Positions 45,656 to 58,486 of a DNA stretch of 64,000 nt are shown here, in pieces. A program made the translations under genes and the position numbers. The DNA is from Xiphydria camelus (Eukaryota; Arthropoda; Insecta; Hymenoptera; Xiphydriidae), in contig OY783192.1 of assembly GCA_963678675.1 (NCBI GenBank), positions 1,312,001-1,376,000 of the forward strand. The letters are read 5' to 3'. Below the pieces are notes generated by a model that was not told where the DNA came from, searched no databases, and saw only the letters and a program-made list of their open reading frames with translations. Position 1 is the stretch's first letter. Each line of letters opens with the position of its first letter.

Positions 45656-48600
45656 TGCGTTACGCGGTCGCTAAATTTCTCACGACAGTTGTGCAACGCG
45701 TACACCGATTACCTATAATTCGTGGAAGACGCTTCCGGTTTCGCGGACGACGATAAAAATGCCATCTACGCATACCCAGGAGTTCTTATCTCGAAGCGCA
45801 GCTAGGAGATACGCCCGTGTGTACATCTATAAATATTTACGCGATTCCTCACTACTTATCGCGTGGAAAAGAAAATCCAAATTCATATTCGCACTCGGCG
45901 CACCGATCCGCGCGCGCCTGCCTCTCACGATTCGCGTCTGGAGGTTAAAAAAATGTCGCACTCTCGGTTTGGTAAGCATGCGTGTACTTACGCGCGGGGC
46001 GTACAACGAAAATGCAAGATTAGATTGTAACGGTGCCGTGATGGTGCGTGAGTCACAACGCGACGGGTAGATAAGAATCGAGGATTAGACGACATTTCGA
46101 GAAACCGACAGCCCAACACGAATTCTTTGATACCGAGCTTCTCGGAAGAGGAAAAAACTCACCTGGCGCCATTGCCTGCGCATTTTATCGCGAAAACGTT
46201 TACGTATAACGTTCGAGGATCAGCAGATCTTCGATGGGGAGGGAAAGCAAATCTAGCTTCGTCCCGATCGAACCTCGGCTCGTTGCGAAAGTAGAAAGCG
46301 CGTGTGATACGTTCTTTATCGAACGAATCAGGCATTATTGGGGTATTTTCCCTGCGGAAAAAAAAGCGAGAAGCGAAAGGGAGGATAAACGGTGCCGAAC
46401 GAATGTGAGCGGGAAAAGTCTTTTTTTTGCAGAATTCTCTCTCTCTCTCTTCCGACTCTTTTTTTTCGTATTTCTGATTCCGTTAAAACGTATTATTTCG
46501 TTCATCTACCGCGGTTGATTCAATGTTTATCATCCGATAAAAGTATACCGTCCTAAGAGCTCTAAAGTAAAAAACACTCATCCTATAAACCTCGCTTCCA
46601 TCGACGCAGCCATGGGTGCCGCGGTCACGCGTAACCGACACGCAACAGAGCTACACGCAACTCGCGCTACCAATAATAATACTTCGCGGGATTTCCCGCG
46701 CGAATTCGTCTCTCTTAACGGCCGTACGTGCGACGAAGCGACAAGCTTTTCCGGAGTGTCTTTGACGGTGAGCCAAGCGGCGCGCGGTGGTGGAGACCGG
46801 GGATTGTGAAAATAACTCGGACAACGCGCAGTTGCGCGTGCAATTAGGGTCGAGTCGCGCGCGTTGAGTGCGCGTGGGTGGTGCTGCTGCAGGTGCGGAA
46901 AAAATCCCGCGCAACCGTCTCGGTCCCGTCATTAAGACTTTTCGCGGAAGCGAGGAACGAAGCGGGGGGGTAGTCCGAACACCTGAAGACTCGCGAAAAC
47001 GCCGGTGCCCGAGGGGCGTCGCGACGACGAATCACCCCGCGGCACGCCCGGGACTCGCGCCTGTACGACTGCCAAGTGGTACGGCGCACGCGCCCGCGAT
47101 ATCGCGCGTCGTTCGCGTAGACGTGGAAAAAATGGGTTACTTCGTAGGGGACCGGCTGAAAAAATAGTTGGGAATTGCGTAACCACCCGCACGGCTGTTT
47201 CTACAGTCTGCCCTCCGCGTAGGACGCACGTGTACGCGCTCCGCGCTTACGTCTGTCGGGTCTCCTTCCAGGTCGGACTAACAATAAGAGGCGAGATCGA
47301 TGGGGAGAGAAATATGATGGTTTCCATGTTCGAATTTTCAGGAAGGACTGTAGAGACATTTAGCGGAATTGTGTATTATCTGCAGGGCTGAACATCGGCT
47401 CAGCGCGTTCTTACCTACTTTCTCGCGTAAGAACAGCTTCATAGAAGCCCGGAGACAAAAGCTGGTGGATTTTTCAAATCAGTCCAATTTTCGTCGGGAA
47501 ACTTCCGTTCTCTCCGATCTCATTTATTCGACTCGCCGAGCCACGCAACGCGGAAAACGATTTCAGGCGGCAAGCGCGGTCGAGACGCTGCCACCCCGTT
47601 GTCTATTCCAGTGTCGACCCGATATAGGTCCGCGACGACATCCTTTCGACCGGCGCGTAAGAAGACAAAACGAGAGAAAAGAGCGAAACCGGCGAGGGAG
47701 AAATAGAAGAAGAAGCGAGGCGAGAGGGGAGAATGCGTGAACATTCTCGCGGAGTGCGAGAGGCGCGGCTAGGAGCCGAGCGGTAATCCTGAAAACCGAC
47801 CAACAAATCGGCGCGACCCGATCGACCGCATGCGGTGCGCGAGCGCCGCGTTGCGAAGTGCCCTTCCGAGAAGAACGATCGTGCGGCGTCGCCAAAACAA
47901 CCAACGGCCGAAAAACGTTCCGCGCGTCCGTTCTGCCGCGGTTTGCGCCCGGGCATCGCGTTGCCGGAAATGCCGTGCGTGCCGCGAACCGAAGTTGGCG
48001 TAGGATCGAATGCGCGCGCACGAGCACTGGAATAAAAAAGGAAAGAAGAGTAGGAGAAACGCTGATGCCGCCGGCTCGCCGAGCGAATCGCGTCCTGCGG
48101 AGGAGCGTCGCACGCGCTGCAGGCAAGAATGGAAAGGAGAGACGAGCTGCGGAGAGGGGGAACTGGCGGCGAGAGGGAGAGACGACGGCGAGACGATGGG
48201 GAGGGAGACGAAAGGGGTCTTCGATCAGACGGATAATCCAGACGCCCCAGACGGAGTTCCTGCAGCATGCGGTACGCGGTCCACGAGGTTACTCGATTGA
48301 AAAAATGACTATTTGGAGTGCCTCTCGATATGAGTGTCTCGGGTAATTTGCCGAAAATTTCATGACTTTGATCTTCTTGGTCTTTATTTTCAGTTTTCTA
48401 CGCAGTAATTTCGAATGGAATGAATATTATTTCATTCTATCGAGGGGAAAAAAATCGCAACGAAAGAAATTCCATGACAGAGGCAAAAAAATGTCGCGAC
48501 ACCGTAAAATGAGAATTTTTTAGGATTTCATCCACTTTCCCTTTATTTTCCCAGGTGGAATATCAATTTTTCGACGAAACGTTCACGACAAAAATTCCTC

Positions 48601-48995
48601 GAAGTCGCGCGGGCCTCGCACAGCGCCTACAAAATCGTGTCCGTCTGGACTCCGAGGGACGAGGGAGGGGGAGTAGGATTCCTGCAGCTGCGATCGCGAC
48701 GTCGGCGATGACTTCAACGGCGTCGCGGACAGGTCCCCGCAGACCGTGGAATCCCCTCTCGCCGCCGATCGACCGCCGCGAGATCGCGTCTAAATTTAAA
48801 GCCTGGCTCTCTCTTGTGCACGAAACGAAAAGCACGGTGCGTTCGGACAACGCGACGACGGCGAGCTTAAACTGCGCCGAGTATGCAGCACCGTCGACTT
48901 TTGTCCCCCCGGTGCCGGAATGTTCGATTCTACATATTTTAGCGCGAAAATAGCCCGCTCACCGATATACCGAAGCGCGAGTCGGAAGGCGCGTC
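45656..48995. other. GC-rich stretch, no gene recognised
   Basis: 46600-48300 is very GC-rich and open in several frames at once, up to 221 codons on the minus strand (48268-47603); the composition is Arg/Ser/Pro-biased with no domain. A minus-strand consensus donor CAG|GTGAGT lies near 46160. Promoter or untranslated exon function is possible but not shown. Confidence 0.45.
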
Positions 48996-49235
48996 GTATA
49001 CGCGGTCCCTCCGTCTGATATCGACACAGGAATCGTGCTGGTTGCGAGTGAGAACGCAGATTAACCCTGGCGAACCCATAAGAGTTTCTCTGTCACACAC
49101 TCCAACCGGACAAGTTCGAGAAGGACGGAGAATGTGCGACAAAGAGGTTCTTATACGTTTACCAGGATTAATCGATGTTCTCTCTCGCACTCGCACGATT
49201 CCTGTGTCAATATCAGACGCAAAGACCCTGTATAC
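48996..49235. repeat. 240-bp inverted duplication (foldback)
   Basis: The left arm, about 48996-49105 (GTATACGCGGTC, TCTGATATCGACACAGGAAT, CGTGC), pairs with the right arm, 49123-49235, with a loop under 20 bases. By eye most positions pair. Because of this both strands show similar frames (NPGEPIRVSLSH on plus, NPGKRIRTSLSH on minus), which are artefacts of the symmetry. Confidence 0.85.
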
Positions 49236-52200
49236 ACGGTTGGGTTGCGCGAAGTACGCTGATTTGTCCCGGGAACGATGTCCTTCGGACGGCACTAATG
49301 TACACGTGCCGTTACGCGAGCCCGTCATCGCGTGATATCGACCTATCGCAAATCTAATGTAACGAGACAATGAGAAAAGAATGAAAGGACGTACGGGGTA
49401 TATCTGTACGACGCCGAGACGACGTCGACGGTCGATAAGGCGACGACAAAGAACTCGCGGCGAGTTGCGCAAGAACGCCGTGGATCGATCGATGGGAAGT
49501 GTGGTTGAAGTAGAAAGCAAGTGCAAAAAAAATCAAAAACCAGAGACAAGCGGATACCTCACAGCGCTACGTCGCCGCGGGGAACGAAATTCGCTCGAGA
49601 TGAAAACTGGACGAGAAGCCTGCGGTCGTTGGGATTGTGTGTATACTTATCTATTGGATGCATCGTGCTGATCGTGGACCGCTACAGGTGAAAACTGACG
49701 CGCATGGAGTGTGTATGTGTAGAGCTAGGAAACCTTGTGTATTTACAGCTGTTTCGACTGTGTGTATTACAAATCGTAAAATTCTCTTACGACGATCTCT
49801 GATAAGACGGCGAAATTATACATTACGCAACTCCATCGATTAATTTCACGTTCAAGTCTTCCTTTTTTTTTTCGAGGATCCCTTTGACTTCAGCTTACCG
49901 CTTACTTTCTCCGCACTTGCTTCTTTTTTTCATTTCCTTGTTAATTATTGTTAATTGGTTTTTGGATTCGAGGAGCTGGGTTTGAAAGCAGCTCGTCGGA
50001 ATCTCTATCTTCGACAAGACCATTTGAGATGTACATTTCGCAATTCCATCGCGACCTCGTTTCGTTTTCTTCTTTTATTTTCCCCCAAATCACCGCTAAT
50101 ACCGACTAATTCAATTCTAAATGTCGAATTCTCAATTACATCGCGTCCCGTCTGAATGTCGCTCTTGTATTTCTAACGATAAAAGCGATTTCTCAACATC
50201 ATTATTCTCGTTACCAGTATCGCGCTTCTATAGCCATTGATCACCACCAAAGCCCCGCGCTAACCTCGGCTCGCGAAGCTCGATGATACTTAACGCCCTT
50301 ATCTGCATGCTTACGTCGGCGCTCGACGCTAAATGCCCCGAATTACAGGAGTGTTCGAAAAATCGCAGAATTAATCGAGTTCGAGAGGTCGTCCGATGGT
50401 CTCGCGCCGCGGTTAGCGTAATACTTTGTATCTCAACCCGAGGGTCATCGCGGTTGCGTTCCGCAGAAAAAGAAAAGGGCAACGAACGGAACGAGACTAA
50501 ACTCGGACGATTGTGAATTCGCGACATTGACCGATGAACTTTTCCTGACCTACGTTCGAGATATACGACGGAAGCGCGGTCCGTAACGAGTCCGTCGCTG
50601 TGAATGAGGGGCGTGCATGCGGGAGGAGAGGAGCAGCGGGGGGGGGGGGCGAGAGTGGGAGCGATGTCGACGAGCCGCCACCCCGCGCAGGAAGTGACGG
50701 CATCGGCTGGCTGCATTGATATGCCGGCAGCTGCCCGCCAAGTGGGTACCGGCGCGCGGGGCACCGCGAGCGCGTGGATTCTCAAGCCGCAGCAGCGCGG
50801 TTTACGTGCGCTGCGCGGCGCGACGATTCATGCGGGCCGCATACGCAAGAAATTGGCGGGAAGCGCGGCCGTGCGATGCCAGATGCCAAACACATTTTAA
50901 TTAGCCGCCAGACATCCTGCGAGACGATTGACCGCGTCTTCAGGGTCATCCAATGACCCTCGGCACACCCGGACCTTCGCCCAATCCCATCCCCGACGCC
51001 GAGTGGCTGGTACCTCAGGAGACGAGACGCGCGGGTCGACGTTCGACCAACGAACTCGGCGGCGCCGCCGTTTACGTGGCGACGTTTCTCAATCTCGCCG
51101 GCGATTTCGCACCGGTGTGAGCGACACGGATACCTAGATAGGACGCATAAATATGCAAAAGTCGATCCTGATATCAGTCATCGTTTGTTTTCCATGTGTA
51201 CGTGGGACGCGGTGTCTTTCTATGCAAAAGATAGCGAGACTTTTTCGCTTCGCTAGAAGTAGGGCGCGTTTTCGAATATCAATTAGACGCTGCACAGTGT
51301 CATCGTAACGTGGCGCGGGTATGTCTGACACGATGACACGCGGGTCACGATACGGGGACGGCGAGGCATTGAAGAGTTTCTCAAGACCCGCGCTCGAGAC
51401 TTACCTCCAGACATCGCTAATATAATTATGAGCGCGGCTAATCGGTTCGGTGCACTTCCGGTGTAGTTTGCAACGGCGGAGCTTAACCCTTTCTTCGCGC
51501 GCAGGAAAACGCGGGATACGAAATGATTTTTAAAAACGGTCGCCCCGTACTTATGGGAGGTAGCACTTTTATCGGTTGCCAAGTGTCGAAAATTTGTTGT
51601 TATGGAAATGAAAAATAAAAAATTGCCCTAGCTATAGGAAAACAGGAAACAAAAATGTATTTCCTTTATAAGTCTTCGTAGAAGCCAATTGCTTATTATT
51701 ACGCCTGTAATTGCTAATTTTAAGGTCGAAATGGTCGAACGTATTCTTGACGTCGCAGCTATACATATATGCGTTATTCGCGGAACAAAGAAAAATCCTA
51801 GAACCCGAATGTATATGGGACAAAATCCGATATGCAGAATATACCATGGAAAGACACTCCGCACATGTTGCGTAAATAACCGCGGCGAAATAATTGCCGC
51901 CCCAGACCGTACGCTCGTAAAAACTGTAAATAAAAACCCCTGGCAACAGGCTTCGCGCAGAATGAAGCTTCGGTGCAATGCACTCGAGCGTAAACCGTTG
52001 CAGTCTTCCGCGAGAGCGAGACAACTGGGAAGACAGATCTCTGAAGAAAGACGAAAAGAGAGAGGAGAGATGCGTGCAAGCGTATTACGATCCGCGCGTG
52101 TGGTCGGAGACGAGAATATGCTTCGGAAACGAACTGCGAAGCGGGAGGCGTAAATTTGGGTTGCTGTGAATGAGAAGAAGAGTTTTAAGAATAAGCCTTT

Positions 52201-52756
52201 AGCATCCCATATTCGGAACACCCCTTCTTCAAGTATGATACATCTTTCATAATAAAACTGACAAGAAAACTATATATTCATTGCTCCCCTACACTTTCAT
52301 TTAAACAAAAACGGCTGGAACTAAGATTCCATATATTCCCACTAAAAAATATTTTCGAGAAATCGAACCTCCTCTCGGTAAAAATAATAAATCAACGCAA
52401 TCATGGAAATTTCGACAAAATTTCCGAACAAACTCGAGTGAAAGACTCGCAGTGGAAGACGGGAAGCGTCGCCTGCGGACGCGCATCGAGCGGAAACCGA
52501 CCGTTGAGCGTCGCCAGAGAAAAAAAAGCCTACACCTTTTATCTCACCTATGCCGTTTGCCCGCCCTACCCCTCGCGCGCGTACACCGCGTGTGGGTGAG
52601 CTATGCGCGCACCTATGTACGTGCCAGCACTTTGCACGTGCAGTCGCGCCGTCGCGCCGAGTCATTCATAAAAATAACACGCTAGTGCATGTGAACTCGG
52701 ATACGCTCGCGAAGCCGGACGATTGTGAGTGTGGCCAAGCAGCCTGTAGTACTACG
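49236..52756. other. no gene recognised
   Basis: GC-rich with frames on both strands, G-tracts at 50638-50650, and AT-rich parts near 49860-50200 and 51600-51900. No domain, repeat pair or hairpin was identified. Confidence 0.4.
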
Positions 52757-52795
52757 CTAGTAGTAGTAGTAGCAGCAGCAGTAGAGTAGTAGTAA
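52757..52795. repeat. (TAG/CAG)n imperfect trinucleotide repeat
   Basis: Runs of TAG, then CAG, then TAG units over about 38 bp. Stops in one frame make coding of the TAG part unlikely. Confidence 0.9.
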
Positions 52796-55700
52796 TGGTA
52801 TTGTAGCTCGTGTGCGTCCGCGGTGGTGGTGAACGGGCGCGAATGCGCGAGTGTGTAGGTGGCGAAGCGAACGAAGGAGCGAGCGCAGAAGCGAGAAAGA
52901 GCGGAGGCAGGCCGTTTCTAATCAGACCTATCCGCCGCCGTCGCTCTCCTCGCTCGATATCTGCAGCGAGCAGAGCAATGGATCGGCGTTTGCCGCCACG
53001 GACGAGCGTAACGCTGCAACTACGTACGCGTGCACTTAATTACGATACAGCATAACTTACACCGGAGTATCGGTGCGCTGCGGCCGGAATCCACTCTCGC
53101 ACTAGGTACCCGCGTTCCGTAAAATTGCCGAGGCGATCGATGCATTCTTTCCACTTCAGAGTCGCCCCTTCTCTCGCCACGCCGGTTTAAACGCTCGCCA
53201 CTGACACGGTTACGAAAAGTTCGGTACAATCGGCGCACAATCGCTGCCGCATTGTTCGCGAGTTGCGCGTTTTATTTCGCACGGTCCATTCGGCGCGGTC
53301 TACCCATACGCGCAGGAATTATGTACGAAAGGGGAGGGGGCCGATCGACTCTCGAACAATATCATCTGTCTACGTGCTTCGAGGGAGGTCCCAATTCGGC
53401 GGTCTACTGTGGGAAGTTATAGAGCGGTAATCAGCGGGCCTCGTAATTAGATCCCTAGACGATATCGAGTATGTAATAATCGGGCGAGAGCTCTCGTGGT
53501 GTTTGTACAGGTCGGTGCTCGACAATGTGGCCCTCGAGACGAGTCCACGCTTAGCGGTAGGAGCAAAAACGTTCGCAAATAGCGCATTGAGCGTAAATAC
53601 AGCGTTCGCGAACGTTTTCGCTAGCTAGTCTGGATCGGGTTCCAGAGAGGGGGCGTGGTGTGAGTCTGGGAAGAGATGCCGCGCGTTCGCGTTAACCCCG
53701 AACTCCTAGTGGAATTATAATGGCTAAGAGCCAACCGAGAAGTGCGGCTTTTCTTCTCTTAAGTCGCATTAGAACTTTAGGAGGCGAAATAATGGGATTG
53801 CCCTGTGTAGACATTTGTTCCCTGACTCGACTTTGCGGATAGTTCACGCGTAGCGAGGGGTGCAGTGCAATTAACGATATTTGTCTTCGACAATTCGGGA
53901 CGTATCTCGGGTAACGGGGGAATTAAGCAAGCGATTAAATATTACACACTTTATCGGAAAGAAACATTAACGTTTCACAACACCGAAGTGGTCGTAAATA
54001 TTTACGTTAACTATCGCGTCCTCCGAGACAAAGAGTTCACAGAATCACGGCCAAGGCTGAAAACGATGCACATTGGACGCCAATATCGCTCTGGATCGCA
54101 GCCACGGGGCTAATCCCGAGAACTGACGTTGACAGCCATACTTTTGGCGGCCCCTCGACACGTTCGCGAGATAATTCCCACGTTTAAAGGGGAACGGAGT
54201 GACTCTGCGAAATGAGGTGTGAGAGTGAATGGATATGCGAGAAATTGTGCAACGACACCGCCGAAAGTCGTTCTAAGGAAACGCGTTAGGTTATCGGGGC
54301 AAAGGCGAGTAATCAGGTCGGGCCGAGAAGGTTTCTAATGGCGAGGCGGTGCCTTATCGCGAAGAATATAACGAGACGTCGCTTGCTTTTCTATAAAAAA
54401 ATTCGCAGAAAGTCACGGTGACCCGACGTAACTACGCTTCTCAGCTTATCGCGCAGTTTCGAACAGCTGTACGCTGCAGCGTGGGCGGGATTACTCAGAA
54501 TTGTAACTATTTTAACGCGACCCATTTCGCCTACGTAGGTATGCAAGGTGGGTCTGCAATTTCTTCGATGGCAACTCGAACGAGATTGATTCGTTGTCAC
54601 CCGAAATTGAAGCTAGATCAGATAGGACATTGTGCGGTATACTTGTACCTAAAATCGTTACTTTTCGTTTTTCTTTTTGGCGGATCCGTTCGTCGAATAG
54701 TTTAGCTAGTTTAACGCTTGAGCCGTAATATAGGATATAGGTACGAAAGATAGATATCGACTATTTTGTTACACAGATATATGACTATTTTGGTAAAATC
54801 TCGAAGCGAGTACTTGTAGAAAGAAAATCTGAAACCCACGACGTCGGACAAAAAATTCTAAAGTAAATTCCCCGACTGCAGTTCTAAGTTTTCTAGAACT
54901 TCCTGCCAGTTAAACGCGGTTAACGGGAAAATCAGCTCAAAAGAAAATCGCGTAACGGTTTTACAATACACTCGCAGGCTACCAGCAGGTCGAATTGGTA
55001 TCCTGCATACCGCGATATGTCCTCGTAAAGCTATTATTCAACTAATTTTTTTTGCTGCCATGCCATAATTTTCCAACCGACGTCGGCCGTAAATTTTCCA
55101 AGCAACGGTTAAAAGTGGACGTGGAGTGGCGAGAGACTAACTATAATTCGACTTTTGGGAGGAGACTTCTCGAAACGGATAAAAATAATTCATTCGTCCG
55201 TGTCTTCGGCCAATTCGGTGAATTTTTACGGCAGCGGAAAAGGGTAGCTCGAACGAAAGCGCACGGCGTTACGTTACGCTCATTGTTAAATAAAAGCCTA
55301 CAGATATTATATTCCCGGGGAACGAAATCACCTCAGAGTCCAGCTGCCCGTCCGCGCCGAGCCACCTACCACGCGGTAATAACGGGAAAAGCAAATCGGA
55401 TCGCCTCTCACTCTTGAACGAAGCGGTCGAATGAAAAAATTTAAATTCCAGTCGGCTATTTGCCGCTAAACGTAACGACTAATCCCGGTGCCCAGGCCTC
55501 CCTGGAACTGTTACTTAACGTTCCAGCGAAAGTTAAAGTCTGCCGCGTAGCGTTGCTCGCCCCGGTGGTTGCCGCTCTGACGGCGTACTGGAATTTTCTA
55601 CACGACCAACCGATATATATATAGATAGATAGATAGATAGGTAGAGTGGAGTTGGGAACAGATAGCGGGTCCACGCGGAACTGGCAAGGCCACCCGCGAG

Positions 55701-57854
55701 AACCGGAAACTGGGTAAAACCTCAGCCGAGCCGCACGACGTTCGTGTCTAAGCCGCATCGCGCGCCACTGTGTTCGAGAATGTGGACAGACATGAGAAAC
55801 GTTCAGTCGCGTAGTTTGAGCCCGATAAGAAAGTGGTGGGCAAATAATTTCAACGAAGCAATGTGAGGCTGCCCATACCCTCGATAGATATATAGAGAGT
55901 GATATCAGAGAGATATCGATCGCTGAATAAACAAGTGAAACGTATCGGATACCTGATCGCACTGAAGCCAAAATATAATCGACTGCTTATGACGCAGAGG
56001 ACCTCCTAAACCCGAACCACCGGCGAGGCGCTGAGCTTTCAAGATCTCCGAATGCTTCTTGCCGTGTTGCTCGAAGACTTGCAAAGATCTGCAACAGGCA
56101 AACGCGTGCGAAAATTTTTTTAAACAGATGGAAACGAGATTCGTCGCCTCGGCGTCTGATCCTTCTCCGAGTTTCTCTCAGTCAAAAAAATGTCGCGTTC
56201 CTTACATTGACGCCGAGGGGGAATGAGCAAAGAAAAACGGACGAAGGGAAATATGTAGCGGGAAGATGTCTGAACGATATCTCTGAGATCTCCAGGGAGC
56301 GTTCACCTCCGCCATTCTTCTTTCTATTTTCGATCGAAGACACTCGGTTCTATTTCGAATCCCCGGTAAGATTAAAGAAAATGCATCGTGTAACCGAGCG
56401 CGGCGCTCGTCGTGGGAGCCGTGCCGGCAGATGCTTTCGATGTCGAGCGTCGATCTGGATTCCAACTCATTGATGTAGGTTAAATTGGACCGTCGACGGC
56501 GCGTACGAAGAGCCATACCGCGAAGGCGGTGCGAATCCGGGTGAGGGAGGGAAGGAGAGTCGCGAATCGCTCCCTCGAAGACACCTGCGCGCGTTTATCG
56601 TGCTTTTATATACCGGCTCGACGAGTGTCTCCAGTCACGCCCGTTACGAGCAAAGAGCCCTGGGCGACGTGAGAGTAGCGGTATCGTGAGTCACGTGCGG
56701 CGCGTGAATGTTAACGAAATTCAATTAAAAATATTCGAACAGTTCGATTGGCCGGGAAAAAAAGAGCGGCGCGAGACCCAATTTTCTCCCATCCGCGCGG
56801 AATCCGCGGCGCATCCGCCGTGGACGCGCGATAATTAGGTATCCCGGTCTCTCCCGCACATTCGCAATCACGTCTGGAGGCTGTGGAAGACATACGCCTA
56901 ATCGTTCCTCTCGACTCTCGCGCGATCTCTGAAAAGGCGATGATAAGTCACGAAGTGGGTGCAAAAGAATAATTAAACGGAGGGGATCACAGATACCGTA
57001 TTTAGAACGGCTTTTTATACAGACGCGCGAGCCGATAAGCGAAAAAAAAAGAAGTGCGTGTGCAGTCGCGATTATCGCAATTACCGACGAACATACGTGT
57101 TTTAATTTAGCGTAGCTATCGCAATGACGTTCGAGCGCCAAAATGTGTTGACGTTATAACGCGAAAGGTCGCGTCAAAGGGGAGCCGGTCTTTAAACCCG
57201 ACGCGTTATCGCGCGTAACTATCGCAGTCAACCCCTGTCGGCGGTCCTAATCAACCGCAGGACTTCCCATCGTGTGTATGTGCCCGACGTCCCACACACG
57301 GAGGAACGACGCTACGGCACTCGTCGCCGGCTCCTTCCTGCGGCGAACCGCACAGCCGGCAAAGTCGTCGTCCTCGATGTCCTCGTTGCCCTGGCGATAG
57401 TGCAACGAGGAAAACGCAAGGAGTAATCGCGACGCTCGACTCGTCGGCCTACCGGTTTCGCAATTGCTATCGTCGAAACGCGGAGATGCGCTTCGAAGAA
57501 GGACTAAATCGATATCACTCGCATTGGACCGGTTTGAGTTGACCTTTTGAATAAATTAACGAACTTTCCTCCTCTCGCTCGGTTAGGCTATCAAATTAAC
57601 GGGAGATTCTAAAATCGAGTTAATCGTTCGTTGAATCTGCCTATCATCAACGTCTATATATTCGGTAAGATTCCATGTTGTCACAGCTGAGGCTGTTTGA
57701 GTTTGCAGTGTGTATTAATACACACTGTACTCTCTATATACGCAAGTGCACTGCAATTAACAAAATAGAATTTCGAGGTTAACTCGAAACTCGACGTACC
57801 TACGTCACGATGAGGAAACCGATTGCTACTAGTTCTATGTACACACATCGGGTC
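52796..57854. other. no gene recognised
   Basis: Contains an (AT)n/(ATAG)n microsatellite at 55612-55644 and a 22-bp perfect palindrome at 57706-57727. The remaining frames have no recognised domain. Confidence 0.4.
55612..55644. repeat. (AT)n/(ATAG)n microsatellite
   Basis: ATATATAT is followed by about five ATAG units and one GTAG. Confidence 0.92.
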
Positions 57855-58486
57855 CAGTGTGTGGCCAGCGAACCAACGTTTTCGAATTCAAGGATTTTCC
57901 CAGGTTTTTTCCAGGTTATAAAATACCGTTTTCAAGGGTTTTTAGGAACTAAATATCACGTTTCGCTGAAAAGAATGGAAAATTCAATACTAAAGATTTT
58001 TCACGTAAATTTAACACCTTTAGCCTTACTTATAAATTAACCATTACAAATTTTATAATACCAGAGTTACTTGACTATCACGGGACTAGCCTACCATTTG
58101 GTATTTCTATCACAGCAAACTAACGGCTAAAAAGGTATGACTAGCCATTTGAATGAACGCACTATAAAGGAAAAAATACAATTGAAAAATAATAAATTCT
58201 GGACATTTTACTTCCGCGAATTTAAATGGAAACTATCAATATCTGCAACTATCTTTGTTGCATCAGATAAACATTTAGCCTTTTTAAGCTCTAATTCTTT
58301 AATTTCAAGTAGTTTACGAAATTAACGCGCGTAACTTCGACAGCAAACGCAGTCAAGCTAGACGCACTTTAAAAAATGCCAGGTTCTCGAACTAAAATCA
58401 AGAGTTTTACCAGGATTTTTCAAGGTTCTTCAAAATTCAAGGGTTTTTCCAGGTTTTCGAGGATTCAAGGTTCGTTGGACACCCTG
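57855..58486. mobile_element. possible hAT-like non-autonomous element (about 630 bp)
   Basis: The right end, inverted, reads CAGGGTGTCCAACGAACC and pairs with the left CAGTGTGTGGCCAGCGAACC. Both subterminal zones are dense in CCAGG/CCTGG and CAAGG motifs such as TTCAAGG and TTTTTCCAGG. CAGGGTGTCC-type ends and clustered subterminal motifs are common in hAT elements. No 8-bp target duplication is evident. The interior is AT-rich, with a 62-codon frame of no known family. Confidence 0.55.

Noticed and set aside
46140..46230. Consensus donor CAG|GTGAGT on the minus strand near 46160
   Set aside because: The sequence before it gives no convincing exon in any frame. A lone donor is not enough.
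47563..48346. Long overlapping open frames on both strands (up to 221 codons minus, 162 plus)
   Set aside because: The sequence is very GC-rich and several frames are open at once. The peptides are dominated by Arg, Ser and Pro with no domain, so openness reflects the scarcity of stop codons.
49042..49526. Similar-looking peptides on plus and minus strands
   Set aside because: Explained by the inverted duplication at 48996-49235, not by two genes.
57246..57480. Minus-strand frame with an acidic NEDIEDDDF stretch
   Set aside because: No recognised family, no start and no clear splice sites. It may be chance in GC-rich DNA.
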